DNA from: DATHZQ01 sp963823505
Lineage (GTDB): Bacteria > Actinomycetota > Acidimicrobiia > Spongiisociales > UBA5794
Direction: 5' to 3'
NCBI GenBank assembly: GCA_963823505.1
Contig: CAWGLY010000005.1
Location: forward strand, 1,922,001 to 1,986,000
Length of the DNA stretch: 64,000 nucleotides
The notes under the pieces were generated by a model, which saw only the letters and a program-made list of their open reading frames with translations, made no database searches and was not told where the DNA came from. The translations under genes were made by a program, and so were the position numbers. Shown piece by piece: positions 35,857 through 44,072 of the stretch. Numbering within the stretch: the stretch's first letter is position 1; every line of letters begins with the position of its first letter.

Positions 35857-37094
35857 GCCGAGCCCTCGTCATAGGCGATGTGGGACCGGTGGTGCATCGC
35901 ATCCTCCACGCGGCCGGGATCGAGACCGCCGACGGCACGGATGCCGATGATGCCGCCATCGCCGCCGCAGACATGGTGATGTGTCTCACCGAGGACGACC
36001 GCACCAGGCTCGAAGTCCGCTGCCCTTCCGCTGCCGGCAAGACGTTCCTCGCCGACTCCCCTGCCCGCTTCCTCAACAGAGTCGCCGGCGCCGAGCCCGT
36101 CGCGGACGCCCCACGGCTCGCCGTCGTCGGCTACAACCTCAAGTTCATCGCCCCCCTCATCGCCCACTGGGGAAACGGGGGGAGCTTCCAGGTCACGGTC
36201 GATGCCTGGGAGAAGTTCAGGGTGCACGATACAGCAGCCACAGAAGCCGCCATCGACGCTGCCGACATCGTCGTGTGCGAGTGGTGCGGGCGCAATGCCG
36301 TCGTCGCCAGCCGCCGCAAACACCCGGGACAGCGGCTCATCGTGCGCCTCCACCGGTTCGAGCTGTACGAGCCCGACTGGCAAGAGATCGACATCGACGC
36401 CGTCGACGCCGTGGTGGCGGTCGGTGACGAATACCGGCGGCGCATCATCGCCACGACGGGTTGGCCGGCTGAAAAGGTCGTCGTCATTCCCAACGCCGTC
36501 GACGACCTGCAACTCGACCGACCGAAGCTTCCCGGCGCCAGATTCCGGATCGGCTTCGTCAGCCCCGCCACATCGCGGAAGCGCCTCGACCTCGCCCTCG
36601 ACTTCCTTGCCGGGCTGCGCCGCAACGACCCCCGCTACACGATGAGCGTGAAGGGAGAGGCCCCGTGGGCAACGAAGTGGGTGAGCGACCGTCCCGAGGA
36701 GGTGCGCTTCTTCGGCAAGGTTCGGGAGCAACTCGACGATCCGACGTTGCGCGATGCCGTCCTGTTCGAACCGCCCGGCCCCGACGTACCGGCCTGGCTC
36801 CGCACCATTGGATGGGTCGTGTCGACCAGCGAGGACGAGAGCTTCCACCTCGGCCCTGCGGAGGGGATGGCGTCAGGAGCCGTCCCGCTCATCCGACCGT
36901 GGCCGGGCGCCGACAAGGTGTACCCCTTCGAGTGGTTGCTCCCCGACACTGCGGCGATGGTGCGGCGCACCCTCGAGATTGGTGCGACCGAGCAGTCCTG
37001 GAAAACCTCGGGCGCCCGCGCCAAGACCCAGATTCTCGACCGCTACCAGTTCGATGACGTCGCCGCACGCTGGCGGGCTCTGCTGACCGGGTGA
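35853..37094 (+). CDS. GT4 family glycosyltransferase
   Basis: This 413-aa GT-B fold enzyme has an N-terminal half with AADIVVCEWCGRNAVVAS and VVAVGDEYRRRI, then the GT4 linker VVVIPNAVDD. The C-terminal donor domain carries RIGFVSPATSRKRLDL and, instead of the canonical E(x)7E, the run STSEDESFHLGPAEGMASGA. It overlaps the previous gene by 4 bp and is 31 bp from the next, where a TAACAT hexamer suggests an extra promoter. It is probably cytosolic and acts on a lipid-linked or nucleotide-activated precursor. Confidence 0.8.
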   Translation: MSRALVIGDVGPVVHRILHAAGIETADGTDADDAAIAAADMVMCLTEDDRTRLEVRCPSAAGKTFLADSPARFLNRVAGAEPVADAPRLAVVGYNLKFIAPLIAHWGNGGSFQVTVDAWEKFRVHDTAATEAAIDAADIVVCEWCGRNAVVASRRKHPGQRLIVRLHRFELYEPDWQEIDIDAVDAVVAVGDEYRRRIIATTGWPAEKVVVIPNAVDDLQLDRPKLPGARFRIGFVSPATSRKRLDLALDFLAGLRRNDPRYTMSVKGEAPWATKWVSDRPEEVRFFGKVREQLDDPTLRDAVLFEPPGPDVPAWLRTIGWVVSTSEDESFHLGPAEGMASGAVPLIRPWPGADKVYPFEWLLPDTAAMVRRTLEIGATEQSWKTSGARAKTQILDRYQFDDVAARWRALLTG

Positions 37095-37125
37095 GACTCC
37101 CACCGAGCCTCTAACATCAAGCATC

Positions 37126-38862
37126 ATGCGCATCTGCGTTGCAGCGCGTCGTGATCCGACGCGCGATCCCCACACGAGGGCCCTGGTCTTCTCCCTGCGG
37201 TCGGTCGGCCACGACGTGACCGTGGTTTGTGGCGGCTCGGGTGACTCCACGATGCACGGTGACGTGCCGGTCCACCGGATCGGCGAGCCCCGACCGGGCG
37301 TTGTCGCCAAGGCCCGCCGCAAGCTGGGAGGCAAGGGTCCGTCCCGGTCGTACACAGCCGCCCTCCAGGAGGCGGTTGCCGCCACAAAGCCGGACATCGT
37401 GTACCCGGTCAGAGCAGACGACGCCGATCTTGCCGCCGGCACCGATGCCATGGTCGCTCGCCGCCCCGACTCTGAGCCGGCCGGCGCCCGCGACCTCATC
37501 GGCGCCGCCCCCCACGACGTGCGATGGAGCACCTCACCCGCCGGTCCCCCCGTGCCTTTCCATCTCCCCGGGGACGACCGCCCGGCGTCCCATCCTGAGC
37601 CGGGGCGTCACCGCGGCGTGACCGTCGCAGTCGCGGTGCGGGTCACTCCGACCAATCCCAGCCGCTACCTCATCACTGCCCTGGAGCGTGCGGGGATCGT
37701 GGTCAGGGTGCTCGACGGTGCAATCGATTGGGATGCCGTTCCCGACGACGCGGCCGCGGTGATCGTCGTCGAGAGCCCGTACCCGGCGCTCGATGTGCGC
37801 GGCGACCGCAAGGACATCCCGTTGCTGTTCTGGGCGCATCACGGCGAACATCACCTCGCCGCCAACATCCGCCTCACCAGGCGCTACGGAGCCGATGCCG
37901 TCCTCCTGGCCCACAGCTGGCACCTGGCCCACCGCTTCCCTGTGCCTGTGCATCGATTCCCGTTTGCCGTGGCACCGGAGGTGTTCGCCGCCGATACCGG
38001 GTTCACCGACCGCAGCTACGACGTCGCCATGGTTGCGGCCGGTCTCGCCGCCGATTCGGAGCGTTACCGGCGCCGATTCACGATGGCCTCCGACCTGACG
38101 GCTGCGCTCCCCAACCGCACCGCGTTCCAGTACGGACTGCTTCCCGAGGCCATGGCGGAGCTGTATGCCGACAGCAAGATCGTGCTCAACGACGGCGGGG
38201 CCCGCCACCTGCCGATCACGATGCGGGTATTCGAGGCGCTCGGCTGCGGCGCTCTGCTCGTCACCGAAGACCTTCCCGGCACCGATGCGCTCTTCACCCC
38301 TGGCGAGCACTACGTCCCGCTGGGCGACCAGCCCGTCTCCCAGGTGCGGGGTCTGCTTGCCGATCCGCGATCGGCGTCCATCGCCGCAGCCGGCCGGCAG
38401 CGGGCGCTCGATCATCACACGTACGATCACCGAGTCGACGAGCTCCTCGCCATCGCCGCCCGGACCGAGCCGAAGGCACTCCCGGAACGAGGCGCCCCTG
38501 CGGACCCCTTGGCGGCAATGGTCGACCTTGACGTCGATGTCCAGGGCGTCGCCGTCTTCGGCGTCGATCTCGACCTGCCCGATCGGGCCATCCGATCCGG
38601 GGCGGACGCAGCTGCCAGGCTCGATCGAGGGAAAACGGACGCGGTCGTGCTCGGCAACGGGCAGATCCCTGACCTCGACCTCGCGGTGCACGGCGCACGC
38701 CGCTACATGTACGCCGTCGGTAGAGTCGCCGACCAACTGCTGCCGGCAGTGGAGCGTGCCCACCCAGGCGCCGACGTCACGTGGGTGGGCGACGTCATGC
38801 GCGTCGACCTCCGCGCCCCGGGCTACCGCATGCGCCCGGACGACCACCCCCTCGCCCGATGA
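37126..38862 (+). CDS. CgeB-like glycosyltransferase with extra N-terminal GT4-like segment
   Basis: This 578-aa protein opens with a GT4-type beta strand and helix (MRICVAARRDPT, VVCGGSGDS; about 1-100) that lacks the rest of its domain. It then restarts at about 165 (VTVAVAVRVTPTNPSRYLI) as a complete GT-B protein of the CgeB/PF13524 type: FWAHHGEHHL, YADSKIVLNDGG, MRVFEALGCGALLVTED and FTPGEHYVPL. A C-terminal 100-residue Asp-rich tail follows. The fused fragment looks like a recombination scar between two transferases. TAACAT lies 8 nt before the ATG. The stop overlaps the next start. Confidence 0.75.
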   Translation: MRICVAARRDPTRDPHTRALVFSLRSVGHDVTVVCGGSGDSTMHGDVPVHRIGEPRPGVVAKARRKLGGKGPSRSYTAALQEAVAATKPDIVYPVRADDADLAAGTDAMVARRPDSEPAGARDLIGAAPHDVRWSTSPAGPPVPFHLPGDDRPASHPEPGRHRGVTVAVAVRVTPTNPSRYLITALERAGIVVRVLDGAIDWDAVPDDAAAVIVVESPYPALDVRGDRKDIPLLFWAHHGEHHLAANIRLTRRYGADAVLLAHSWHLAHRFPVPVHRFPFAVAPEVFAADTGFTDRSYDVAMVAAGLAADSERYRRRFTMASDLTAALPNRTAFQYGLLPEAMAELYADSKIVLNDGGARHLPITMRVFEALGCGALLVTEDLPGTDALFTPGEHYVPLGDQPVSQVRGLLADPRSASIAAAGRQRALDHHTYDHRVDELLAIAARTEPKALPERGAPADPLAAMVDLDVDVQGVAVFGVDLDLPDRAIRSGADAAARLDRGKTDAVVLGNGQIPDLDLAVHGARRYMYAVGRVADQLLPAVERAHPGADVTWVGDVMRVDLRAPGYRMRPDDHPLAR

Positions 38863-41429
38863 CCGCGCCCGTATCCCCACCAGAGTGGACCGGGCCCGGC
38901 AACGACTACCGGGGGATCACCGAGCGTGATGCCGTCGGATCACCTCGCATCGGGGTCGTGATCCCCGCCTACGACCGCATCCACCTGCTCGAACGCACGC
39001 TGGCGGGCTTCGTCGCCCAGACGCTGCCGGTGGACCGATTTGAGGTCATCGTGGCCGACGACGGGTCACGGCAGGATGTTGCGGGTCTCGTCCAGTCCGT
39101 AGGCAGCCGGCTCCGTATCGGCACGGTGCGGCAAGAGCGGGATGGTTTCGGCGCAGGACGCGCCCGCAACCTCGGCGCCGCCGCCGTCGGCGGCGACGTG
39201 CTGCTGTTCGTCGATTCCGACTGCATACCGGACCCTGAGCTGCTGGAACGGCACGCCTGGTGGCATGCCCGCGCCTCCAATCTGGTGGTGGTGGGTACAC
39301 GACGCAGCATCGACTCGTCGGTCTTCAGCCCCGGTGACATTGCGGGGCGAAGGGCCGATCTCGCCGCCGCGGCCGGCGGTGCGGATGGGCGCGGGGAGTT
39401 CCAACCGGACGACTGGCGGAGCCCCTTCTACCGCAGGACACAACGTCTGCTGCTCGGCGACGCGGCGTTCCGTGCAGGGACCAGCGCCAACCTCTCCCTC
39501 ACCCGGGAGCGCTTCACCGCGGCCGGCGGGTTTTCACCAGACTTCCGGCAGTGGGGCGGCGAGGACACCGAACTCGTATGGCGGGCATGGAACGACGGTG
39601 CATTCGTCGTGCCCGACCAGAGAGCAATGGCCTACCACCAGACCCAGGACGATGCTGCCGACGCCGCCGACGCCCGCCAAGATTCGCGGCGGCGGGCGCT
39701 CCCGCTGGTCGCCGACCGTATCCCCCACCCCTTCTACAGGAAGGCGCCGACACCTTTCGCCACGGTGCCGCTGATCACCTGGATGGTGAGGGTCGAGACG
39801 GTCGATGAAGTCGAGCGCACATGGCGGGAGGTAGGAGCATCGGGATTCCAGGATGCCGAGATCATCTTCTGCGGGCCTGAGGGGGCCGTCGCCCACATCC
39901 AGCCTCTGGCGGAGACCAACCCGGCCGTCAACGTTGTCGTCAACGACGTCCCGCAGGCCTTCTCCCAGTCCATCCGGCTTGCCAGGGGGGCGTACGTTGC
40001 GATGCTCGATGCGCGAGCACGCTTCGACCGCGGGCTGCTCAGGAAGGCGGTCGACCGGCTGCACGCCGACACCAGGGCCGGTGCCGTTCGCTTTGCGTAT
40101 CGCTTCGCAGACGGCGAGCGCTACTTGCGACTCGATGACCTGCTGGCGATCGATGAACAGATCGGGCGCCACGCCTTGCCGCTGTTCGCCGTTGTCCGGC
40201 GCAGGGAGCTGATGAAGGACTGGACGTTGCTGGCCCAACCCCATGCGCTGTGGGCGGCGGCGCTCGATCGTATGGAACGCGTCGAACTGATCATCACCGA
40301 GTCGGTGGCGATCGACGAGCCCGCTCCAAAGCGATCGCTTCGACCCCGGGCCAGAGACCTCGTCGCCGCCGGCCCCAGGGAGCTGGCCAGGGCTGCGGTC
40401 AAGCAGGCGCGTGCCGTGCGCGGCGGTGCTGCGGCTCCAACCCCGCCGGGAGAGCAGGACACACGGATCCCCGTCGAGTACGTCGGGCTCACCGGCAAGA
40501 ACAACCTCGGAGACGATGCAGTGCGGGTGGCCATCGAGCGGCTCATGCCGTGGGCACAGATCGGCACCGACCACGCCGACCCCAAGATGCTGATGGTTGG
40601 GGGTGGGACGTTGCTCAACGGAAAGCGCTATTACCTCACGCGCATGTTGCGGCAGAACTCACCGACACTGGAGCGGGCGCTGTTCGGGACCGGCGTCCGC
40701 AACCCGGACTACTGGGGGACGACGGAGCCGATGGAGGAGTGGTTCAGCTTCATCGATTCCGCCTTGGTCGCCGCACTGCGCGGCCCCGACTCCGTCGCCA
40801 ACCTCCACGCCCTCGGGTACTGGCGAGACCTGCCGATCATCGGCGACCCTGCGCTCTCCCTCGAAGCCCCGGCGCACACCGTTGCTGCTGATGGCCGAGT
40901 CGTGGTGTGCCCGGTGCACACGGCGGGCAACCTGCATGGCGGCGACGACAGTGTGGTCTTCAAGGCGCTGGCGGCAACGATCCGACGACTGCGCGACGAA
41001 GGAAGGGAAGTCGTGATGCTCTCGGCGTTCCCGGAGGACGATCGCTGGATCATCGAGTTGATGCGAGACGCAGGCGACGCGGCAATGCCGTACGTCGCGG
41101 GGTATGCCGATCTGGATGCGAGCCTCGCCTTGCTGGCGTCGGCCGATCTCGTCATCGGCGAGCGATTGCATGCGGCGATCCTCGCCGCCGCCGTCGGCAC
41201 GCCGTTCGTGGCGTTGGAGTACCGGCCCAAGGTGCTCGACTTCACCCGGTCCATCGGGCAGGAAGCGGTCACGGTACGGACGGATGCGATGGGCGCGCTC
41301 GATGCGATCGTCGACCACGTGCTCGCGGAACGCGACGTTGTTGCCGCTGCGCTCGACGCCCCCGTGGCCGAATACCGGCGCCGGCAGCGGCAGGCCGCCG
41401 ACGAGCTCAGGCTTGCTCTCGGCGGTTGA
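38859..41429 (+). CDS. GT2-GT2-polysaccharide pyruvyltransferase fusion
   Basis: This 856-aa three-part protein has residues about 25-300 as a GT-A domain (IGVVIPAYDRIHLLERTL, ADDGSR, FVDSDCIPDPELL, GGEDTELVWRAW). About 310-480 is a second, degenerate GT2-like domain (VEYVG is not in it; note VAMLDARARFDRGLL). About 545-856 is a CsaB/WcaK-type polysaccharide pyruvyl transferase (GLTGKNNLGDDAVRVAIE, MLMVGGGTLLNGK, SADLVIGERLHAAILAAA). Such enzymes add sugars and then ketal-linked pyruvate, an anchor for S-layer-type proteins. An SLH-type protein is encoded 3 kb downstream, which makes that link attractive but inferred. Confidence 0.8.
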   Translation: MTAPVSPPEWTGPGNDYRGITERDAVGSPRIGVVIPAYDRIHLLERTLAGFVAQTLPVDRFEVIVADDGSRQDVAGLVQSVGSRLRIGTVRQERDGFGAGRARNLGAAAVGGDVLLFVDSDCIPDPELLERHAWWHARASNLVVVGTRRSIDSSVFSPGDIAGRRADLAAAAGGADGRGEFQPDDWRSPFYRRTQRLLLGDAAFRAGTSANLSLTRERFTAAGGFSPDFRQWGGEDTELVWRAWNDGAFVVPDQRAMAYHQTQDDAADAADARQDSRRRALPLVADRIPHPFYRKAPTPFATVPLITWMVRVETVDEVERTWREVGASGFQDAEIIFCGPEGAVAHIQPLAETNPAVNVVVNDVPQAFSQSIRLARGAYVAMLDARARFDRGLLRKAVDRLHADTRAGAVRFAYRFADGERYLRLDDLLAIDEQIGRHALPLFAVVRRRELMKDWTLLAQPHALWAAALDRMERVELIITESVAIDEPAPKRSLRPRARDLVAAGPRELARAAVKQARAVRGGAAAPTPPGEQDTRIPVEYVGLTGKNNLGDDAVRVAIERLMPWAQIGTDHADPKMLMVGGGTLLNGKRYYLTRMLRQNSPTLERALFGTGVRNPDYWGTTEPMEEWFSFIDSALVAALRGPDSVANLHALGYWRDLPIIGDPALSLEAPAHTVAADGRVVVCPVHTAGNLHGGDDSVVFKALAATIRRLRDEGREVVMLSAFPEDDRWIIELMRDAGDAAMPYVAGYADLDASLALLASADLVIGERLHAAILAAAVGTPFVALEYRPKVLDFTRSIGQEAVTVRTDAMGALDAIVDHVLAERDVVAAALDAPVAEYRRRQRQAADELRLALGG

Positions 41430-41437
41430 GGCTGCCG

Positions 41438-42610
41438 TCAGCCAAGCGGAACGGCAGTCGCCCGCCGCCCGACCCACCCAACACCGATGGTCGCCACGAC
41501 CAGCGCACCCGCAACCAGCAGCCAGCCGGCGCCGAACCCACCCCAGTCGATGACGGCGCCGAGAATCACGGGCCCTGCGCCTGCACCCAGGAACACGCCG
41601 GCCTGGGTGATCGCCGACGAGGCCGCTGCCGACCCCGCATTGGCGTTGACGACGGTGTAGGTCATCAAACCCGGCCAGGCCCAGCCTGTGGCGAAGCCGA
41701 CGATCACCAGCACCGCAAAACCCCAGCCCGTCGCCACGCTCAGTCCGATGAACACGGGAGCGCCGATGGCAGTGAGCGTGGCGACGGCGCCGAATCCCTT
41801 GCCGCCGACTCGGTCGACGACCTCGCCGACCGAGACTCGGGAGAGGATCGACGCCGCCGACCCCGCAAAGAGCAGGAGGCCGGCTGCCGCTTCGGAGATA
41901 CCGACGTCCACGGAGGCCGCAACCAGATAGGTGCTCAGGGCAATTGCGGCCCAGGTCGCAAACGAGGAGGCAATCGCCAAGGCGGTGAGCAGTGGCGCGC
42001 CCATCGGGGCCACGAGGCGACGCTGGTCCGGCTCGAACCGCGAGGCGGACGCCGGGATGGTGTCGCGAGGGATCAACAGGAGGACCACGACGCCGAGGAC
42101 CGCGGCCGCAACGTACGCCCAGCGCCAGCCGACCGTCAGGATCAGCGCCGGCACCGCCAGCCCAGCCACCAGCGACGACGACGGGATGCCGGCATGCTTG
42201 AGCCCGAATACGAGACCTCGGCGACGCGGATTCACATGGTCGGCCAGGGACTGGTTGGCGGCAGGGTTGGCGAGTCCGTACACCAGCCCGGAGAGGACCA
42301 GAAGGGCGGCAAGCGTGAGCGTCGAGCGGGCAAAGAGCGCTATCGCCACCGAGATGGAGAGTGACGCCACCAAGTTGATCCGCATCGCGCGTTGCCACCC
42401 GACCCGCCCGACAACCCGGCCGAGTGGGGTCGAGGAGACTGCGGCGGTGAGAAAGAAGGCCCCGGTCAGCGCACCCAGACCGGTCGGCCCGAAGTCCAGT
42501 TCTTCGCCCATCTGTAGGAACGCGGCGCCGAGAAGGAAGACAGGCTGGGTGCTGACGGTGACGACGAGGATCGCTACGACGAGCAACCGCACCAGGCTGG
42601 GGGTCCGCAT
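41438..42610 (-). CDS. MFS transporter (CynX/NarK-like)
   Basis: This 390-aa protein has 12 hydrophobic helices. LGRVVGRVGWQRAMRIN is the loop 2-3 motif and VNPRRRGLVFGLKHAGIPS follows in the fourth/fifth helix region, a pattern of CynX-type and other small-molecule exporters or importers. Substrate unknown. ATG 42610 is preceded by TACCAT at 7 nt, so it is probably leaderless. It converges with the glycan operon, 8 bp apart. Confidence 0.82.
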   Translation of the reverse strand: MRTPSLVRLLVVAILVVTVSTQPVFLLGAAFLQMGEELDFGPTGLGALTGAFFLTAAVSSTPLGRVVGRVGWQRAMRINLVASLSISVAIALFARSTLTLAALLVLSGLVYGLANPAANQSLADHVNPRRRGLVFGLKHAGIPSSSLVAGLAVPALILTVGWRWAYVAAAVLGVVVLLLIPRDTIPASASRFEPDQRRLVAPMGAPLLTALAIASSFATWAAIALSTYLVAASVDVGISEAAAGLLLFAGSAASILSRVSVGEVVDRVGGKGFGAVATLTAIGAPVFIGLSVATGWGFAVLVIVGFATGWAWPGLMTYTVVNANAGSAAASSAITQAGVFLGAGAGPVILGAVIDWGGFGAGWLLVAGALVVATIGVGWVGRRATAVPLG

Positions 42611-42809
42611 CGCCGGGATGGTACGGCTGTTGCCGCACGCACAAACTCCTGGGCAATTGGGCAAGGACACTGCTGACCAAATCGTCGTGAGGGCTTGCGG
42701 GCCCGGCGACGTGCCTGGTCACAACCTCGGATACGAGCCCAAACTGACATTGATCGGCAGTGTCTTCCCTGATACGGTGGGAGCCTGTCTCAGCAGAGAG
42801 GAGGACCCC

Positions 42810-42899
42810 ATGGCACACGTGACGTTTGCGGCGCGCCCGCATCTCACCCGAATCCCATGTTGCCGGGTGCTCCTCGAGGCAGGTTCTTCGATCCACTGA
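42810..42899 (+). CDS. Small ORF, possible leader peptide of rsgA
   Basis: This 29-codon frame has an excellent ribosome binding site (AGGAGG, 5 nt before ATG). The peptide begins MAHVTFAARPHLTRIPCCRV and carries paired cysteines and several arginines. Its stop lies in the loop of a perfect hairpin, TCGATC-CACT-GATCGA (42888-42903), and a further pairing GGGTGC/GCACCC brackets it. The rsgA start is 47 nt downstream. This layout resembles translational attenuation, but there is no homologue I can name. Confidence 0.4.
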   Translation: MAHVTFAARPHLTRIPCCRVLLEAGSSIH

Positions 42900-42946
42900 T
42901 CGAGCCCAGTCTGTCGTGGGGCACCCCTTGCCCAGGAGTACAGACA

Positions 42947-44050
42947 TTGCATCTTTCACCCGACGCCCACACCGCGGGCATCCACGCCGGTGAGCTCATC
43001 CATTACGGATGGACGAAGGCCACCGCACAGCGCTACGAGCCGTTCCACGCCGACGACCGGATGCCTGGCCGGTTGATTCGCATCGACCGCAACGGGTTCC
43101 AGGCGATTCTCCCCGAGGGGATCGTGACGTGCCATCCGCCCCACGGGGGCCTCGACCCCGGATCGGGACCGGAGCCCGCCGCAGCCGGAGACTGGGCGGC
43201 GATCCGGATGGAGCCCGGGTACGGCCCCGTGTTGAGCGCCCTCCTCCCCCGCCGTACCGCGATCGAACGCCACGATCCCTCCGGTTTGGGACACCAGGTC
43301 GTCGCCGCCAACGTCGACAAGGTCGCCATCGTTCATGGGCTCGACCGGCCCATCAATCCGGCGTGCTTGGAGCGGTTTCTCGTCATCGCTTGGGAGAGCG
43401 GAGCCGAACCCATGGTCGTCCTGTCGAAGACCGATCTCGTCACTGCGAAGCAGACCGCCGCCACATCCGCCGTCGTGACCGGCGCGGCACCAGGTGTGGA
43501 GGTCGTAACCGTGAGCAGCGAGACCGGCCAAGGTGTCGACGCCCTGAGGTCGCAGCTCCGGCCGGGAGCGAGCATTGCGCTCATCGGCGAGTCAGGAACC
43601 GGCAAGTCCACACTGATCAACCGGCTCGTCGGCTCGGTCCGCATGAAGACCGGCCCGACCCGGGAAGTCGACGGCGAGGGCCGCCACACGACAACGACCC
43701 GCGAGGTGATCCCACTGTCGGACGGCACGGTCCTCATCGACACCCCTGGGCTCCGCTCGGTCGGCCTGTGGCAGGGCGCCCAGGGAGTGGCGCTCACCTT
43801 CAGCGACGTCGAGGCGCTCGCCGCCACCTGTCGGTTCCGCGACTGCCGGCATGCAGCCGAGCCGGGCTGCGCCGTTGTGGAGGCAGTCAACGACGGCACG
43901 CTTGCCCGCGGGCGGGTGGCGAGCTACCGGAAGCTACAGAAGGAGCTCGATCACGTGGCCCTCCGCAACGACGTGCGAGCCCGCCGCGCCCAGTCCCGCG
44001 CCGACGGCCGACGCTACAGAAGGGCCCGCAAGAACATCCCGGAATGGTGA
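42947..44050 (+). CDS. rsgA: Ribosome small-subunit maturation GTPase RsgA
   Basis: This 367-aa circularly permuted GTPase completes 30S assembly. Seen: an OB-fold N-domain (RMPGRLIRIDRNGFQAIL), G4 SKTDL, G1 GESGTGKSTLINRLVG, G3 DTPGLRSVGLW, and the zinc domain CRFRDCRHAAEPGCAV. The start is unusual: TTG at 42947 with AGGAG 8 nt upstream. An ATG at 42857 is in frame but overlaps the leader ORF and hairpin and adds unrelated residues. The C-terminal KELDHVALRNDVRARR tail is typical. Confidence 0.92.
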   Translation: MHLSPDAHTAGIHAGELIHYGWTKATAQRYEPFHADDRMPGRLIRIDRNGFQAILPEGIVTCHPPHGGLDPGSGPEPAAAGDWAAIRMEPGYGPVLSALLPRRTAIERHDPSGLGHQVVAANVDKVAIVHGLDRPINPACLERFLVIAWESGAEPMVVLSKTDLVTAKQTAATSAVVTGAAPGVEVVTVSSETGQGVDALRSQLRPGASIALIGESGTGKSTLINRLVGSVRMKTGPTREVDGEGRHTTTTREVIPLSDGTVLIDTPGLRSVGLWQGAQGVALTFSDVEALAATCRFRDCRHAAEPGCAVVEAVNDGTLARGRVASYRKLQKELDHVALRNDVRARRAQSRADGRRYRRARKNIPEW

Positions 44051-44072
44051 GGTAGCAATGACGTCGAACGGG

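Noticed and set aside
40659..42959. 766-residue minus-strand frame across the pyruvyltransferase and MFS genes
   Set aside because: It is an Arg-rich shadow of two well-supported genes and contains none of their motifs in its own frame.
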